DNA of 64,000 nt, from contig JAHXHN010000005.1 in assembly GCA_025656675.1 (NCBI GenBank), forward strand, positions 144,752 to 208,751. The letters run 5' to 3'. The notes under the pieces were generated by a model. It was given only the letters and a program-made list of their open reading frames with translations. It had not been told where the DNA came from and did no database searches. Position 1 is the first letter of the stretch. Each line of letters opens with the position of its first letter. The DNA is from Candidatus Thiodiazotropha sp. (ex Codakia rugifera). GTDB taxonomy: Bacteria; Pseudomonadota; Gammaproteobacteria; Chromatiales; Chromatiaceae. Of this stretch, positions 17,081 to 26,198 are shown in pieces. The position numbers were made by a program, and so were the translations under genes.

Positions 17081-18232
17081 ATGGGTTTTAGATTCAAGGC
17101 AAAGGTACTGGTTACCGGTTTAGCTTTTTCAATAGTGACAAGCGGACTGCTGGCACAGCCCTACATGGCTGAAGACAAGTACTTTGTGGTACAGCAAACA
17201 CAGGCTGTTCCTAATGTTTCTCTTGGCGGTACTGTCGTCCCCTACAAGGAGGTCACACTTTCCGCACAGCTCCCAGGCAGGGTAAATTTTCTTGCCGGTA
17301 TCGAGGGTGACACCTTCAAGGAAAGTGATCGTCTGGTAGAACTGGATGATAGTGAGCTAATGGCCAAGCGCCAGGCAGCACTGGCGCAACTGGCGAATGC
17401 GGATGCCCAACTACGCAATGCAGGGGTTCAGTACAATCGGGAACTCTGGTCCCCAAAGTCAAAATCATCGATGGGTGGCATGGGTGTACCCAATCTCTTT
17501 GACCAGATGTTCACCCGCCCCATGGAGGATGCTTTTGGTGATCGGGACCAAGGTGCCGAGCGAAGTGCGGATATCTACTCCTCACGCACCAATATTCAAC
17601 AGGCACAGAATACCATCTACCGGGTTCAGGCTGAGATTCGTGCTATTGACGCCAAGTTGCGGGATGCCAAGAGTCTCTCTCCATTCGATGGTGTGATCAT
17701 GAAGAAGTTCGTCGAGGTAGGAGATACTGTTCAACCAGGGCAGCCACTGTTGAAATACGCCGATGTGGAATATCTTCAGATCGTTGTCGATGTGCCTGGC
17801 CGACTTCGTCCCGGTTTGAATGAGGGTATGATGCTGCGAGCTGAACTGGATGTAGGTGATCGAGAAGTACCGGTGCGTGTGGCCCAGATCTTCCCTATGG
17901 CTGATGCTCAAAGGCATACTGTTACCATTAAGTTTGATCTGCCTCAGGGGGTATCTGCTCCGGGTATGTATGCGAAGGTGCTAGTGCCTGATTTCAATGC
18001 CCCAGCCAGGTCCAATCCGATTATTCCAAACAGCGCGATTCGCTACAATGGCAGTCTTCCAGGCGTCTATGTTGAGGGTGATGACAACAAGGCGATGCTC
18101 AGGCTGATCCGTGTGGGTGAGAAGTTGCCGGGAGATTACAGTACTGTGCTATCAGGGTTACAGGCGGGCGAGCGAGTATTACGCAATCCCCCGTTGGGCA
18201 TCAGTGCCGGTTGGACATCTCCTCAGCGCTAG
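17081..18232 (+). CDS. RND efflux membrane-fusion (periplasmic adaptor) protein
   Basis: A 383-residue adaptor of the HlyD/AcrA family. It has a signal peptide (about 27 residues, ending near SGLLAQP). An N-terminal half-lipoyl region (VPYKEVTLSAQLPGRV) precedes a helical hairpin (about 95-190) broken by a Met/Gly-rich insert (SKSSMGGMGVPNLFDQMF). The second half-lipoyl region (SPFDGVIMKKFVEVGDTVQPGQPL) and a C-terminal beta domain follow. It bridges the pump and an outer-membrane channel, and no channel gene is seen in the window. It sits 129 bases before the RND pump gene. Confidence 0.92.
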   Translation: MGFRFKAKVLVTGLAFSIVTSGLLAQPYMAEDKYFVVQQTQAVPNVSLGGTVVPYKEVTLSAQLPGRVNFLAGIEGDTFKESDRLVELDDSELMAKRQAALAQLANADAQLRNAGVQYNRELWSPKSKSSMGGMGVPNLFDQMFTRPMEDAFGDRDQGAERSADIYSSRTNIQQAQNTIYRVQAEIRAIDAKLRDAKSLSPFDGVIMKKFVEVGDTVQPGQPLLKYADVEYLQIVVDVPGRLRPGLNEGMMLRAELDVGDREVPVRVAQIFPMADAQRHTVTIKFDLPQGVSAPGMYAKVLVPDFNAPARSNPIIPNSAIRYNGSLPGVYVEGDDNKAMLRLIRVGEKLPGDYSTVLSGLQAGERVLRNPPLGISAGWTSPQR

Positions 18233-18361
18233 CAGTTAAGAGGGAAATGCGCTCCATTGGCAAGCTTTTCACGGACGAAATAACTTTCAAACGATACCAA
18301 AATAGATGCGGGTCAGGACCTTTTTCAGGGTCTGCCTGATTTCAATGCTTCGAGATCAACT

Positions 18362-21300
18362 ATGAGTCAGAACGACGATAAACTCGATCAGCTCCACTCT
18401 ATGGACCCTAATTACGAGGCCCATCTGGGTATTGCGGGAAGAACTGCAAGGTTTTTTATTCAGTCCCCCCTCTCTCCGCTGTTTTTTTTAGCGATGATGC
18501 TGATGGGGCTGCTGGGACTGATTATTACCCCGCGCCAGGAAGATCCCCAGATATCGGTCCCGATGGTGGATATTTTTGTCCAATATCCCGGTGCCGCAGC
18601 GGATCAGGTCTCAGCACTGGCGATTGAACCCCTGGAGCGCATCATGTCGGAGATTCCCGGCATGAAACATGTCTACTCAGCCTCACAACGGGGCGGGGGT
18701 GTTGTCACGATCGAATTCGAGGTCGGTGAGAGCATGGGGCCCTCGCTGGTCAAGGTTAACGATAAAATCGACTCCAATATGGATCTGATACCCCCTGGGG
18801 TAATGCCGCCACTGGTCAAGGCCAAGGGTATCGATGACGTACCCGTGGTGACATTGACGCTGTGGTCGAAGGACATCGATAGGGATGGGGCGCCAGACGT
18901 CGATGATGGTCAACTGCGTATGCTGGCTCACGATGTATTGCAGTCACTCAAGGAGTTGCCGGATACAGGCAATGGCTTTGTCGTAGGCGGCCGACGGGAG
19001 CAGGTCACCATTGAGGTATTTCCCGAGCGACTGGCCGGTTTTGGCATCAGTCTGGATCAAGTTGCCAAGCAGATCCAGGAGTCAAACAGTGAACAGCGAG
19101 CGGGTGGTGTGGAGGCAGGAAGCACCTATTCCAGCGTAGTGAGCGGTGCCTTCCTGAAGACAGTGGAAGATATCAATCGTTTGGTTGTGGGTATGCATAA
19201 TGACGTCAAAGTCTATATGCACGATATCGCCAGGGTTAAGCAAGGACCGGAAGATGCCAAGCAGCTGGTAGGTTTTTACACAGGTGCAGCCAGCGAACTC
19301 GATATCAAAGCAGACGGCGTGCCTGCGATAACGCTGGCCATTGCCAAAAAAGAGGGTTCTAACGGGGTCACAGTTGCAGACTCCATCAAGGAGCGGGTCG
19401 AACATATCAAGGGATCGCTGATACCGGACAATGTCGAAGTCAGCGTGACCCGTAACTATGGTAAAACCGCCAACGATAAGGTCAGTGAGCTGATCTTCAA
19501 ACTGTTCGTTGCTACCGGTTTCGTCTTTCTGTTGGTGCTGGCGGCATTTCGTGCTTTCCGCCCGGCGATTGTGGTGGTATTGGTCATCCCGGTGGTTTTG
19601 CTGATGACCATCTTCAGCGCCTGGGTGATGGGTTACACCATCGACCGGGTCAGCCTTTTTGCGCTGATCTTTTCGATCGGCATTTTGGTTGATGACGCTA
19701 TTGTGGTCGTTGAGAATATCTATCGACGCTGGCTGGAAGAAAATTCCACAGATGTAGCCACTGCGGTAGATGCTGTTAGAGAAGTGGGTAATCCCACCAT
19801 ACTGGCGACATTTACCGTGATTGCAGCACTGCTTCCGATGGGCTTTGTAACCGGTATGATGGGTCCCTACATGGAACCCATACCCGCACTGGGATCTGTG
19901 GCGATGCTGATCTCCCTGTTCGCTGCCTTTGTTTTCACGCCTTACCTGACCGTTTCCCACTGGTTACGACCCTCGATGCGCTACCTGGAAGTTGCCGGTG
20001 AACGCGAGCACAAGGAGGCGAAGTGGCTTGAAGGCCTGTTTAAACGCATCCTCATACCCATGATCGAGTCGCCGCGTAAAGCGCGGCTGTTCAAGCTGGT
20101 CATGTGGGGCACCTTCCTTGTTACCTGCTCGTTCTTCTATTTCAAGTGGGTGGCGGTGAAAATGCTGCCGCTGGATAACAAGCCGGAGTTTGCGGTGGTG
20201 TTGGATATGCCCGAAGGTACCGCATTACCGGTGACGGCCAACCTGGCCCATAAAATGGCTGAGAAGATCCGGGTGATGCCTGAAGTCACTGCTGTACAGG
20301 TCTATGCCGGCACCGCGCGACCCTTTGATTTCAACGGTATGGTCAGACACTACTATCTTCGCTCAGACCCCTGGCATGCTGAGGTCCAGGTGCAGTTGCT
20401 GGATAAGACCGAACGGGATCGCACCAGCCACGAGATCGCTGTTGAGACCCGGGCTGTGTTGGGTAATCTTACTGAGGGTACGGGTGCCAAGCTGTCGGTT
20501 GTGGAGATGCCCCCGGGTCCACCGGTGCTGCAGTCTGTTGTCGCCGAGGTGCATGGACCCAGTTCAGAGGTCCGGCGTCGGTTGGCGGAGGATCTGACAA
20601 CTATATTCAAACAGACAGAGAGTCTTCGCGATGTGGATAACTACATGCGCGACCCATATAAATATTGGCGTTTTACCGTGGATACGGAGAAATCGGTTCG
20701 CCGGGGTATCTCTGTCGATACGATTAACCGTAACCTGGGTATGGCCCTTGGTGGCTCGCCTCTGGGCGATGTCAAGCAACGGGCAGGCCATGAACCGATT
20801 AACATCATGATGCAGGTGCCGCTTGCCGAGCGTTCTGAAGTCACCCGCCTGGGGGACCTGCCGATTCAGTCAAGCAGCGGTGTTACTGTTCCGTTGAGGG
20901 AGCTGGGTCGTTTTGAGCAGGTTTGGGAAGATCCGATTATCTACCATAAGGATCTGCGGGATGTAGAGTATGTGGTGGCTGAAGTGGGTGGAAAACTGGC
21001 AGCACCAGTCTATGGCATGATGCAGGTGCAGGATCTGCTTGCGGAGAGTGGGTATAAAGCGCCTGATGACGTAGCGATCGAAGCAGAATGGCTGGGTGCG
21101 CCAAAGAACGATTCAAAGTCAGCCATTGAGTGGGCTGGTGAGTGGACGGTGACCTATGAGACATTCCGCGACATGGGTGCTGCCTTTGCTGTCGCGCTGG
21201 TGCTGATCTATATCCTGGTTGTCTGGGAATTCGGTAACTTTCGTATCCCGGCGCTTATCATGGCGCCAATACCCTTGACCTTATTGGGTATCATCCCTGC

Positions 21301-22498
21301 TCATTTTATTTTTTTCCAAGCGGGTTGGGGTGGCGAGTTTACTGCAACCTCGATGATTGGTTGGATTGCATTAGCAGGTATCATCGTACGAAACTCGATC
21401 CTATTGGTCGATTTCTCTATCCATCAGGTACAGCAGGGAACATCTGTTGTTGATGCTGTCATCATGGCATGCACCACACGTACCCGTCCGATCATGATCA
21501 CTGCCTTCGCTTTGGTCTGCGGATCCTCGGTGATCTTTTTTGACCCAATTTTTCAGGGAATGGCGATCTCTCTTGCCTCTGGTGTTTTGGTTTCAACCGT
21601 ATTGACGTTGATTGTGATTCCACTTGGTTGTATTGCTGCCAGCAAGGATATCATTGAAGTAGCAACAGCTACCGCCCCGGAAGGCAGTAACATGGTGCAG
21701 GTGGCGGAATCCGCTATGGCGACACCGGTAATGACAGAAACACAGACAGCAGTCGAGACAGAGCATGAGGCAAAGGATTCCTTGCTAATCGTGATTTGGA
21801 CAAAGTTTATTGCTGTTTTAAGCGTGCTGTTTTACTTGATCAGAGGCATTTTTCTGCTGATTGGACAGCTGATTAAGAGGCTCTTTCGCAAAGATAAATC
21901 GCAGCCACAGACCGATGCGAAAGGTACGGCTACAGGGGGAGGCAGCTCTTCGAGCGGATCGAACAGCAGTGCTGTCGTTCCTGATAGGGGTGTCTCTGTG
22001 GATGAAGATAAAGAGTCGATTGCTGCTGCCCCGGTCACGCAAGATGCAACAGCATCACCTGTGAGTAAGCGTGAAGCAAAAAAGGATGTCGAAGCAGAAC
22101 CGCAAACTGTGCTCACTCCACCGGCAGCCAAGGCAGTTACAGGAAAAAGACAAAGGGATAGAGCAACACCAATCAAGCAATCAAAGTCACCGCTGACTGG
22201 ACCGGGTGGTGTGGTTGAGGCTAAGACTAAGACTAAGACGGGTAAGCCTACCAAGAAAGTAAAGAAACAGGCCGTATCGGCTGAGAAATCGTCACCCGGT
22301 AGTGCTGCGAAACAACGTAAACGACCATCGACATTAAAGAAACAGGTAGTAAAAAAGAAAGCTGCTGCTGCGAAGAGCAAGGGAAATGGCACACCTGAGA
22401 AAACAGCATCAACAAAGTCAACCTCGAAGCGTGCCTCTAACGTTGCAAATTTTCCGATACGCAAAAAGGCGGTAAGAAGGGGAATACGACTCAAGTAG
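18362..22498 (+). CDS. RND-family efflux pump with Lys-rich C-terminal extension
   Basis: A 1378-residue AcrB/HAE-type RND transporter. The core (to about residue 1097) shows the family landmarks: an N-terminal membrane helix, periplasmic porter segments, the helix-4 region with DDAIVVVENIYRRW (about residue 450), a second half with a repeated helix block and AGIIVRNSILLVDF near 1010. The usual length is about 1020-1080. Beyond it, one strongly hydrophobic segment (about 1141-1173) is followed by about 200 residues rich in Lys, Ala, Ser, Thr and Pro, resembling histone H1 or AlgP tails. Substrate is unknown. It is paired with the adaptor upstream, and two secreted low-complexity proteins follow it. 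Confidence 0.93.
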   Translation: MSQNDDKLDQLHSMDPNYEAHLGIAGRTARFFIQSPLSPLFFLAMMLMGLLGLIITPRQEDPQISVPMVDIFVQYPGAAADQVSALAIEPLERIMSEIPGMKHVYSASQRGGGVVTIEFEVGESMGPSLVKVNDKIDSNMDLIPPGVMPPLVKAKGIDDVPVVTLTLWSKDIDRDGAPDVDDGQLRMLAHDVLQSLKELPDTGNGFVVGGRREQVTIEVFPERLAGFGISLDQVAKQIQESNSEQRAGGVEAGSTYSSVVSGAFLKTVEDINRLVVGMHNDVKVYMHDIARVKQGPEDAKQLVGFYTGAASELDIKADGVPAITLAIAKKEGSNGVTVADSIKERVEHIKGSLIPDNVEVSVTRNYGKTANDKVSELIFKLFVATGFVFLLVLAAFRAFRPAIVVVLVIPVVLLMTIFSAWVMGYTIDRVSLFALIFSIGILVDDAIVVVENIYRRWLEENSTDVATAVDAVREVGNPTILATFTVIAALLPMGFVTGMMGPYMEPIPALGSVAMLISLFAAFVFTPYLTVSHWLRPSMRYLEVAGEREHKEAKWLEGLFKRILIPMIESPRKARLFKLVMWGTFLVTCSFFYFKWVAVKMLPLDNKPEFAVVLDMPEGTALPVTANLAHKMAEKIRVMPEVTAVQVYAGTARPFDFNGMVRHYYLRSDPWHAEVQVQLLDKTERDRTSHEIAVETRAVLGNLTEGTGAKLSVVEMPPGPPVLQSVVAEVHGPSSEVRRRLAEDLTTIFKQTESLRDVDNYMRDPYKYWRFTVDTEKSVRRGISVDTINRNLGMALGGSPLGDVKQRAGHEPINIMMQVPLAERSEVTRLGDLPIQSSSGVTVPLRELGRFEQVWEDPIIYHKDLRDVEYVVAEVGGKLAAPVYGMMQVQDLLAESGYKAPDDVAIEAEWLGAPKNDSKSAIEWAGEWTVTYETFRDMGAAFAVALVLIYILVVWEFGNFRIPALIMAPIPLTLLGIIPAHFIFFQAGWGGEFTATSMIGWIALAGIIVRNSILLVDFSIHQVQQGTSVVDAVIMACTTRTRPIMITAFALVCGSSVIFFDPIFQGMAISLASGVLVSTVLTLIVIPLGCIAASKDIIEVATATAPEGSNMVQVAESAMATPVMTETQTAVETEHEAKDSLLIVIWTKFIAVLSVLFYLIRGIFLLIGQLIKRLFRKDKSQPQTDAKGTATGGGSSSSGSNSSAVVPDRGVSVDEDKESIAAAPVTQDATASPVSKREAKKDVEAEPQTVLTPPAAKAVTGKRQRDRATPIKQSKSPLTGPGGVVEAKTKTKTGKPTKKVKKQAVSAEKSSPGSAAKQRKRPSTLKKQVVKKKAAAAKSKGNGTPEKTASTKSTSKRASNVANFPIRKKAVRRGIRLK

Positions 22499-22596
22499 TA
22501 GGCTCTTAGTACGCCATTAAGGTAAATTGATGGGGTACAGGGCCTTGCCCATGCCTGCATGGTCTATAATCACCTAGGCATTTTGGAGTTGTTGGT

Positions 22597-23205
22597 TTGC
22601 GTATTGATGCATTGCTATGGTTAGTTTGTCTACTCTGCCTGGTCGGCCTTGATAAGGTCCTGGCACAGCAGCCCCATGCTGATTTTCGATTCCGTGGCGT
22701 GCAGCAAAACAGCGGCTACCCTGAAGATCAATATCGTTGGCGTCCGTTGAATGGGGATATGGAACCCTCTGATCTGAAAGATCAGGCTTTTCAGGGCCAG
22801 GGTGTGGAAAAACCGCACTACTATTCACCTGTCACTGACTATGCCGATACCCCTCCAGGATTACCGCGTGGTGTCTATCGTCCTGTAGAAGAACGGCATA
22901 ACATTACGCCTCACAAGGAAGGGTTTCGTTTTCGTACTCTCGCCCCAAGTGAGCAGTTGCGCGTCAAACGCAGAAATCAAGAGAGCAGGCAATCACCTAA
23001 CCGGATTGAGAAAAAAAGAAGCGAGACGGTGCCGCTGAATCCCTACGGCTATACCGATGCCAATAAGAAAAAAGGATTTAGGTTTCGGCCAGATAAACGA
23101 CTGGATAGGAAGGGAGGTGCGAGTGGTAAACGGGAAGGTTACACATACCCCTATAATCCAACCTTTTCCGGGACCTACTCGGCACCGGTATTTCGCCAGA
23201 ATTAG
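22597..23205 (+). CDS. Secreted aromatic/Arg-rich protein, 202 aa
   Basis: An exported protein with a clear signal peptide (LLWLVCLLCLVGLDKVLA, cleavage before about residue 24). The mature part is rich in Arg, Tyr, Phe, Pro and Gln and repeats short motifs of the form F/Y-R-F/W-R: FRFRGVQ, YRWRPLNGD, FRFRTLAP, FRFRPDKR. The segment YRWRPLNGDMEPSD has a close match, YRFRPWQGDSDPSH, in the protein encoded immediately downstream, so the two are probably related. The start is TTG with GGAG upstream. The function is unknown. It resembles structural or surface-associated low-complexity proteins; a sulfur-globule envelope role is a guess. Confidence 0.7.
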   Translation: MRIDALLWLVCLLCLVGLDKVLAQQPHADFRFRGVQQNSGYPEDQYRWRPLNGDMEPSDLKDQAFQGQGVEKPHYYSPVTDYADTPPGLPRGVYRPVEERHNITPHKEGFRFRTLAPSEQLRVKRRNQESRQSPNRIEKKRSETVPLNPYGYTDANKKKGFRFRPDKRLDRKGGASGKREGYTYPYNPTFSGTYSAPVFRQN

Positions 23206-23380
23206 GTGATGGCATCTGAACCGATCGCAACCATTCTCGAATCACCTGGTAAAAAAACAGTACAAAGATAGTTTTGTAGCAGCTTGTTTGCCGCTAAACT
23301 GGTGTTTATTAACCTGTCAGCCAAATTGGGTTGGTAGTGGCCACACAACAATATGTGAACAGAGGTAACAGTTAATTCTG

Positions 23381-24580
23381 ATGAGATATAACCTATTTGC
23401 TCTATTGGCTTCTGGGATCTTTTCATTGACACTCCTGCCCCTGGCAACTGCTTCAGCTGAATTCTCACCTCAGTACAGTGGCAATAGTCAATGGAGACCT
23501 ATGCCACCAGGTCAGGGTGTTGTACCGCCAATGCCCTATGCCTATTCAGACTCCCGGGGCTATGCTGCTCAACAAGTGGCCTGGCAGAAGGATGGTAGTC
23601 GCACTCACAATATGCAGTCGTCTTATCGATTCCGTCCTTGGCAAGGGGATAGTGACCCTTCTCACCGTGGGACAAGGTATTCGTGGCGACATGCTGCTAA
23701 CAGGCCGCAGAATGCTTGGTGGGGTAACGCGCCAATGCCAGGATATGCGTTGTATCCTCAATACCAGCAGCCACATAATAGTGTTTCCTCTGAGTCCGCC
23801 AAATGGCGAATGCGTGCACCGGTTTATCAGGGCAATACAACAACCAACGGTTTCAAATACAGGTCGCAAGATGTTCAACAACAGATGGATAACCCGCTGA
23901 AATGGACCTATAGACCTGCTCAGCTCCAGATTCCCAACCACTATGTATATCGGCCGCTGCGAGTGGTAAAACAGCAGCAGCAGCCTTCACAGCAGAGAAT
24001 GCAGCCGCTATCTCGGCAGATTCTGCCAGCATATAATTACGCTCCTGGTGATCCGGCGATCTATGGCAGGGCTGGTTATCGACCGCACTACGTAGAACAG
24101 AATTTACCCAGCAAGCGTTACGTCTATGGCAACAACAGCTATGCACAGGTTTGGCCGCAGTACACCGCACCCTCGATGCCAAGCACCGGATACTCTGTTC
24201 CATGGACAAGCCCAGTTTCCCGCTATACAGGCAGAGCAGGGTTTAACAGACCAAGATTTCGGCCCCTGATCACGTCCGGTTCGGTTAGTTATCACCATCC
24301 TGGTCAACGCAATAGATTTGTACAGAATTTTTATCCAGCCCCTCCGGGTTATCCGGTTGTGGACAATAGATGGCGATATCCGATTGGGATGAACAACGTC
24401 TGGCCGCCACGAATCAATACCCCTTACCCCATGCCGGGTGTGGCGACGCAACCAGCTTCACTACCAAGTCGTTATGGAGTGGATTGGTATGATGGCCATT
24501 CAGATGGGGATGGAGCATGGTACAAATTAGCTGAGCGACAGGAATGGCCGCGTGTTTCTCAATATGTACCGGTGGACTAA
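23381..24580 (+). CDS. Secreted Tyr/Arg/Pro-rich protein, 399 aa
   Basis: An exported protein with a signal peptide (about 27 residues, ending ATASA). The mature chain is low complexity, dominated by Tyr, Arg, Pro, Asn, Gln, Ser and Trp. It repeats aromatic-Arg motifs: SQWRPMPPG, YRFRPWQGD, RYSWRHAA, FKYRSQ, WTYRPAQL, YVYRPLRV, RPRFRPL and RWRYPIG. It shares the YRFRP-plus-GDxxPS motif with the preceding gene. No enzyme domain is visible. Such sequences form extracellular or periplasmic matrices. Its place after an RND pump and the shared motif suggest joint deposition with the smaller protein, which is inference. Confidence 0.72.
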   Translation: MRYNLFALLASGIFSLTLLPLATASAEFSPQYSGNSQWRPMPPGQGVVPPMPYAYSDSRGYAAQQVAWQKDGSRTHNMQSSYRFRPWQGDSDPSHRGTRYSWRHAANRPQNAWWGNAPMPGYALYPQYQQPHNSVSSESAKWRMRAPVYQGNTTTNGFKYRSQDVQQQMDNPLKWTYRPAQLQIPNHYVYRPLRVVKQQQQPSQQRMQPLSRQILPAYNYAPGDPAIYGRAGYRPHYVEQNLPSKRYVYGNNSYAQVWPQYTAPSMPSTGYSVPWTSPVSRYTGRAGFNRPRFRPLITSGSVSYHHPGQRNRFVQNFYPAPPGYPVVDNRWRYPIGMNNVWPPRINTPYPMPGVATQPASLPSRYGVDWYDGHSDGDGAWYKLAERQEWPRVSQYVPVD

Positions 24581-24674
24581 GGGTGACTGTGGGGCTATAA
24601 CATCAAAAAGTACTCCTTTCTATCCCAAATGAAGTAGTACTAGCTTCACCCAAAAACATAATAAAGGGGAGTGT

Positions 24675-25310
24675 ATGATAACGGTAATCGGTAGTCTTAA
24701 AGGAGGGTCGGGAAAAAGTACTGTGACCTTCAACCTGGCTGTCTGGTTGGAGATGGCGGAGGCTGAAGTACTGGTCATTGATGCAGATCCTCAGGCAACC
24801 TTGAGTGATGTTTCTGAGGTTCGGGCTGAAGAGGGGTATGAGCCGATTCTCAATATTAAAGCGGCCTCGGCCCTGTCTCGGAAAAAACTTGCGGGCTACG
24901 ATGAAGTTCTGATCGATGTGGGGACTTCGGATATCGAATCGATGAAACTTGCATTAGCGCTTGCCGACCGGGTTGTGATACCTGTCCCCCCTTCGCAGGC
25001 AGACATCTGGTCAACGCAACGATTCATCAACTTTCTTGATGAAGCTGTGGATGGTGATCGCCCAGACCTGCTGGCGTTCATCAATCGTGCTGATACCCAT
25101 CATGCCATTCGAGAATCGGATGAAGCCGCTGCCGCTTTGGTTTCGCTACCAGACGTTCGCTTTATCAAGCACCGTCTCTGTCAAAGAACGGTATTTCGTC
25201 GATCCTTCAGCGAAGGTTTAGCCGTTTATGAGTTGGATCCGAGAGGAAAAGGCAGTAAAGAGTTTTATGCGCTGACAGCTGCGTTGTATCCTAAATACAT
25301 AGCTCAGTGA
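24675..25310 (+). CDS. ParA/MinD-type ATPase (orphan)
   Basis: A 211-residue P-loop ATPase of the ParA/MinD/VirC1 class. The deviant Walker A motif is KGGSGKST (residues 8-15) in the context SLKGGSGKSTVTFN, followed by DADPQATLSD (Walker A'-like) and a VLIDVGTSD Walker B-like segment. Its length is short for ParA and suits orphan positioning ATPases. No parB or centromere-like repeat is seen nearby, so chromosome partition is unlikely. It has AAGGGGAG upstream. It belongs to the same-strand run with the secreted proteins and the DUF302 gene, and may position a membrane or envelope complex; this is inference. Confidence 0.88.
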   Translation: MITVIGSLKGGSGKSTVTFNLAVWLEMAEAEVLVIDADPQATLSDVSEVRAEEGYEPILNIKAASALSRKKLAGYDEVLIDVGTSDIESMKLALALADRVVIPVPPSQADIWSTQRFINFLDEAVDGDRPDLLAFINRADTHHAIRESDEAAAALVSLPDVRFIKHRLCQRTVFRRSFSEGLAVYELDPRGKGSKEFYALTAALYPKYIAQ

Positions 25311-25376
25311 ATCACTGGGTCAAGCTCAGCGGTGACCTGGATAATTATTTGATATTGTTGTTCGTTGGAGAGAGAA

Positions 25377-25955
25377 ATGGGGATGATAAAAAACCTTTTT
25401 GCCCTGATTGGGTTGCTGGTGGTGATTGGGGCGGCAGCCGTATACTCAAAATATTACCAGGAAATTAAGGACTTTGATCCAGGGGCAGGTCCGGTTTTTC
25501 TTGAGTTTGCACAATCCATGGTGGCCAACAAGAGTGCTGCTGAGGCCAGCATTTGGAAGATTCCGGTCGCTGAAGACTTAACGGCTGAAGAAGTCGAAGA
25601 GACCATGAAGTTTGTTGCGAATGAGCACAACATGTCGAACGTTGGTGAGTTGCCGCTTTCGCTGGATATTACAGCAAAAAAAGGGACTGACTATCGTTTT
25701 GTAAAGATCTATCTGTTCTGTAATTCATTGACTGCTGCCCAGATGTTAGATTACTCCGATGCCTATTCAGCCTATCTACCTTGCAGAATCACGCTGATCG
25801 AGGATAAACAGGGAAAACTCTGGTTAATGACACTGAACATGGACATGATGATCTATGGTGGAGAGCCCCTTCCTCCTGAGCTGAAGGAAGAGGCAATAAA
25901 AGTCAAAGAATATATCCTGGATATCATGAATCGTGGCGCAACGGGTGAGTTTTAA
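25377..25955 (+). CDS. Membrane-anchored DUF302 protein
   Basis: A 192-residue protein with one N-terminal membrane helix (LFALIGLLVVIGAAAVY) and a soluble domain of about 150 residues resembling DUF302 (TT1751-like). The domain is recognised by ETMKFVANEHNM, the strand FVKIYLFCNS, then DAYSAYLPCRITLIEDKQG. DUF302 domains bind no known ligand with certainty and are often found in sulfur-oxidising and metal-handling bacteria. The ATG at 25377 has GGAGAG just upstream; an in-frame TTG at 25365 is less likely. It follows the ParA gene by 66 bases. A terminator-like hairpin lies about 90 bases after the stop. Confidence 0.75.
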   Translation: MGMIKNLFALIGLLVVIGAAAVYSKYYQEIKDFDPGAGPVFLEFAQSMVANKSAAEASIWKIPVAEDLTAEEVEETMKFVANEHNMSNVGELPLSLDITAKKGTDYRFVKIYLFCNSLTAAQMLDYSDAYSAYLPCRITLIEDKQGKLWLMTLNMDMMIYGGEPLPPELKEEAIKVKEYILDIMNRGATGEF

Positions 25956-26046
25956 GGATTGAATAGTCAACCGCATACCACTGATGATCATGGCATGATT
26001 CTTTATGTAGTGAATATATAACTATCTGTATTTATAGATAAAAATA

Positions 26047-26069
26047 CCGGACATTTGTTCGGTTTTTTT
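26047..26069 (+). terminator. Rho-independent terminator after the DUF302 gene
   Basis: CCGGAC pairs with GTTCGG through one G-U, around a short loop, and is followed by seven T. It should end the transcript carrying the ParA and DUF302 genes, which implies that the Met-rich gene at 26199 has its own promoter. Confidence 0.7.
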
Positions 26070-26198
26070 ATGCCGTTTTCATTGTTGATGGGTATTTGTA
26101 CTATTAGCATATAAGCAGACATTGATTGTGATAATAGCTTGTTATGCTACTATTTTCAGTGATCAGATAGAGGCAGTTGATGTTGGATATGAATAAAC

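Noticed and set aside
19082..19960. A 292-codon open frame antisense to the RND pump
   Set aside because: It is inside the confirmed pump gene and shows a His/Gln-rich composition with no domain.
21832..22560. A 242-codon reverse open frame opposite the Lys-rich pump tail
   Set aside because: The tail itself is in the pump frame, which is intact and continuous. The reverse translation is Phe/Ala/Ser-rich with no ribosome site or homology.
24675..25310. ParA as part of a chromosome or plasmid partition locus
   Set aside because: No parB or centromere-like repeats are near it, and the short length fits orphan ATPases.
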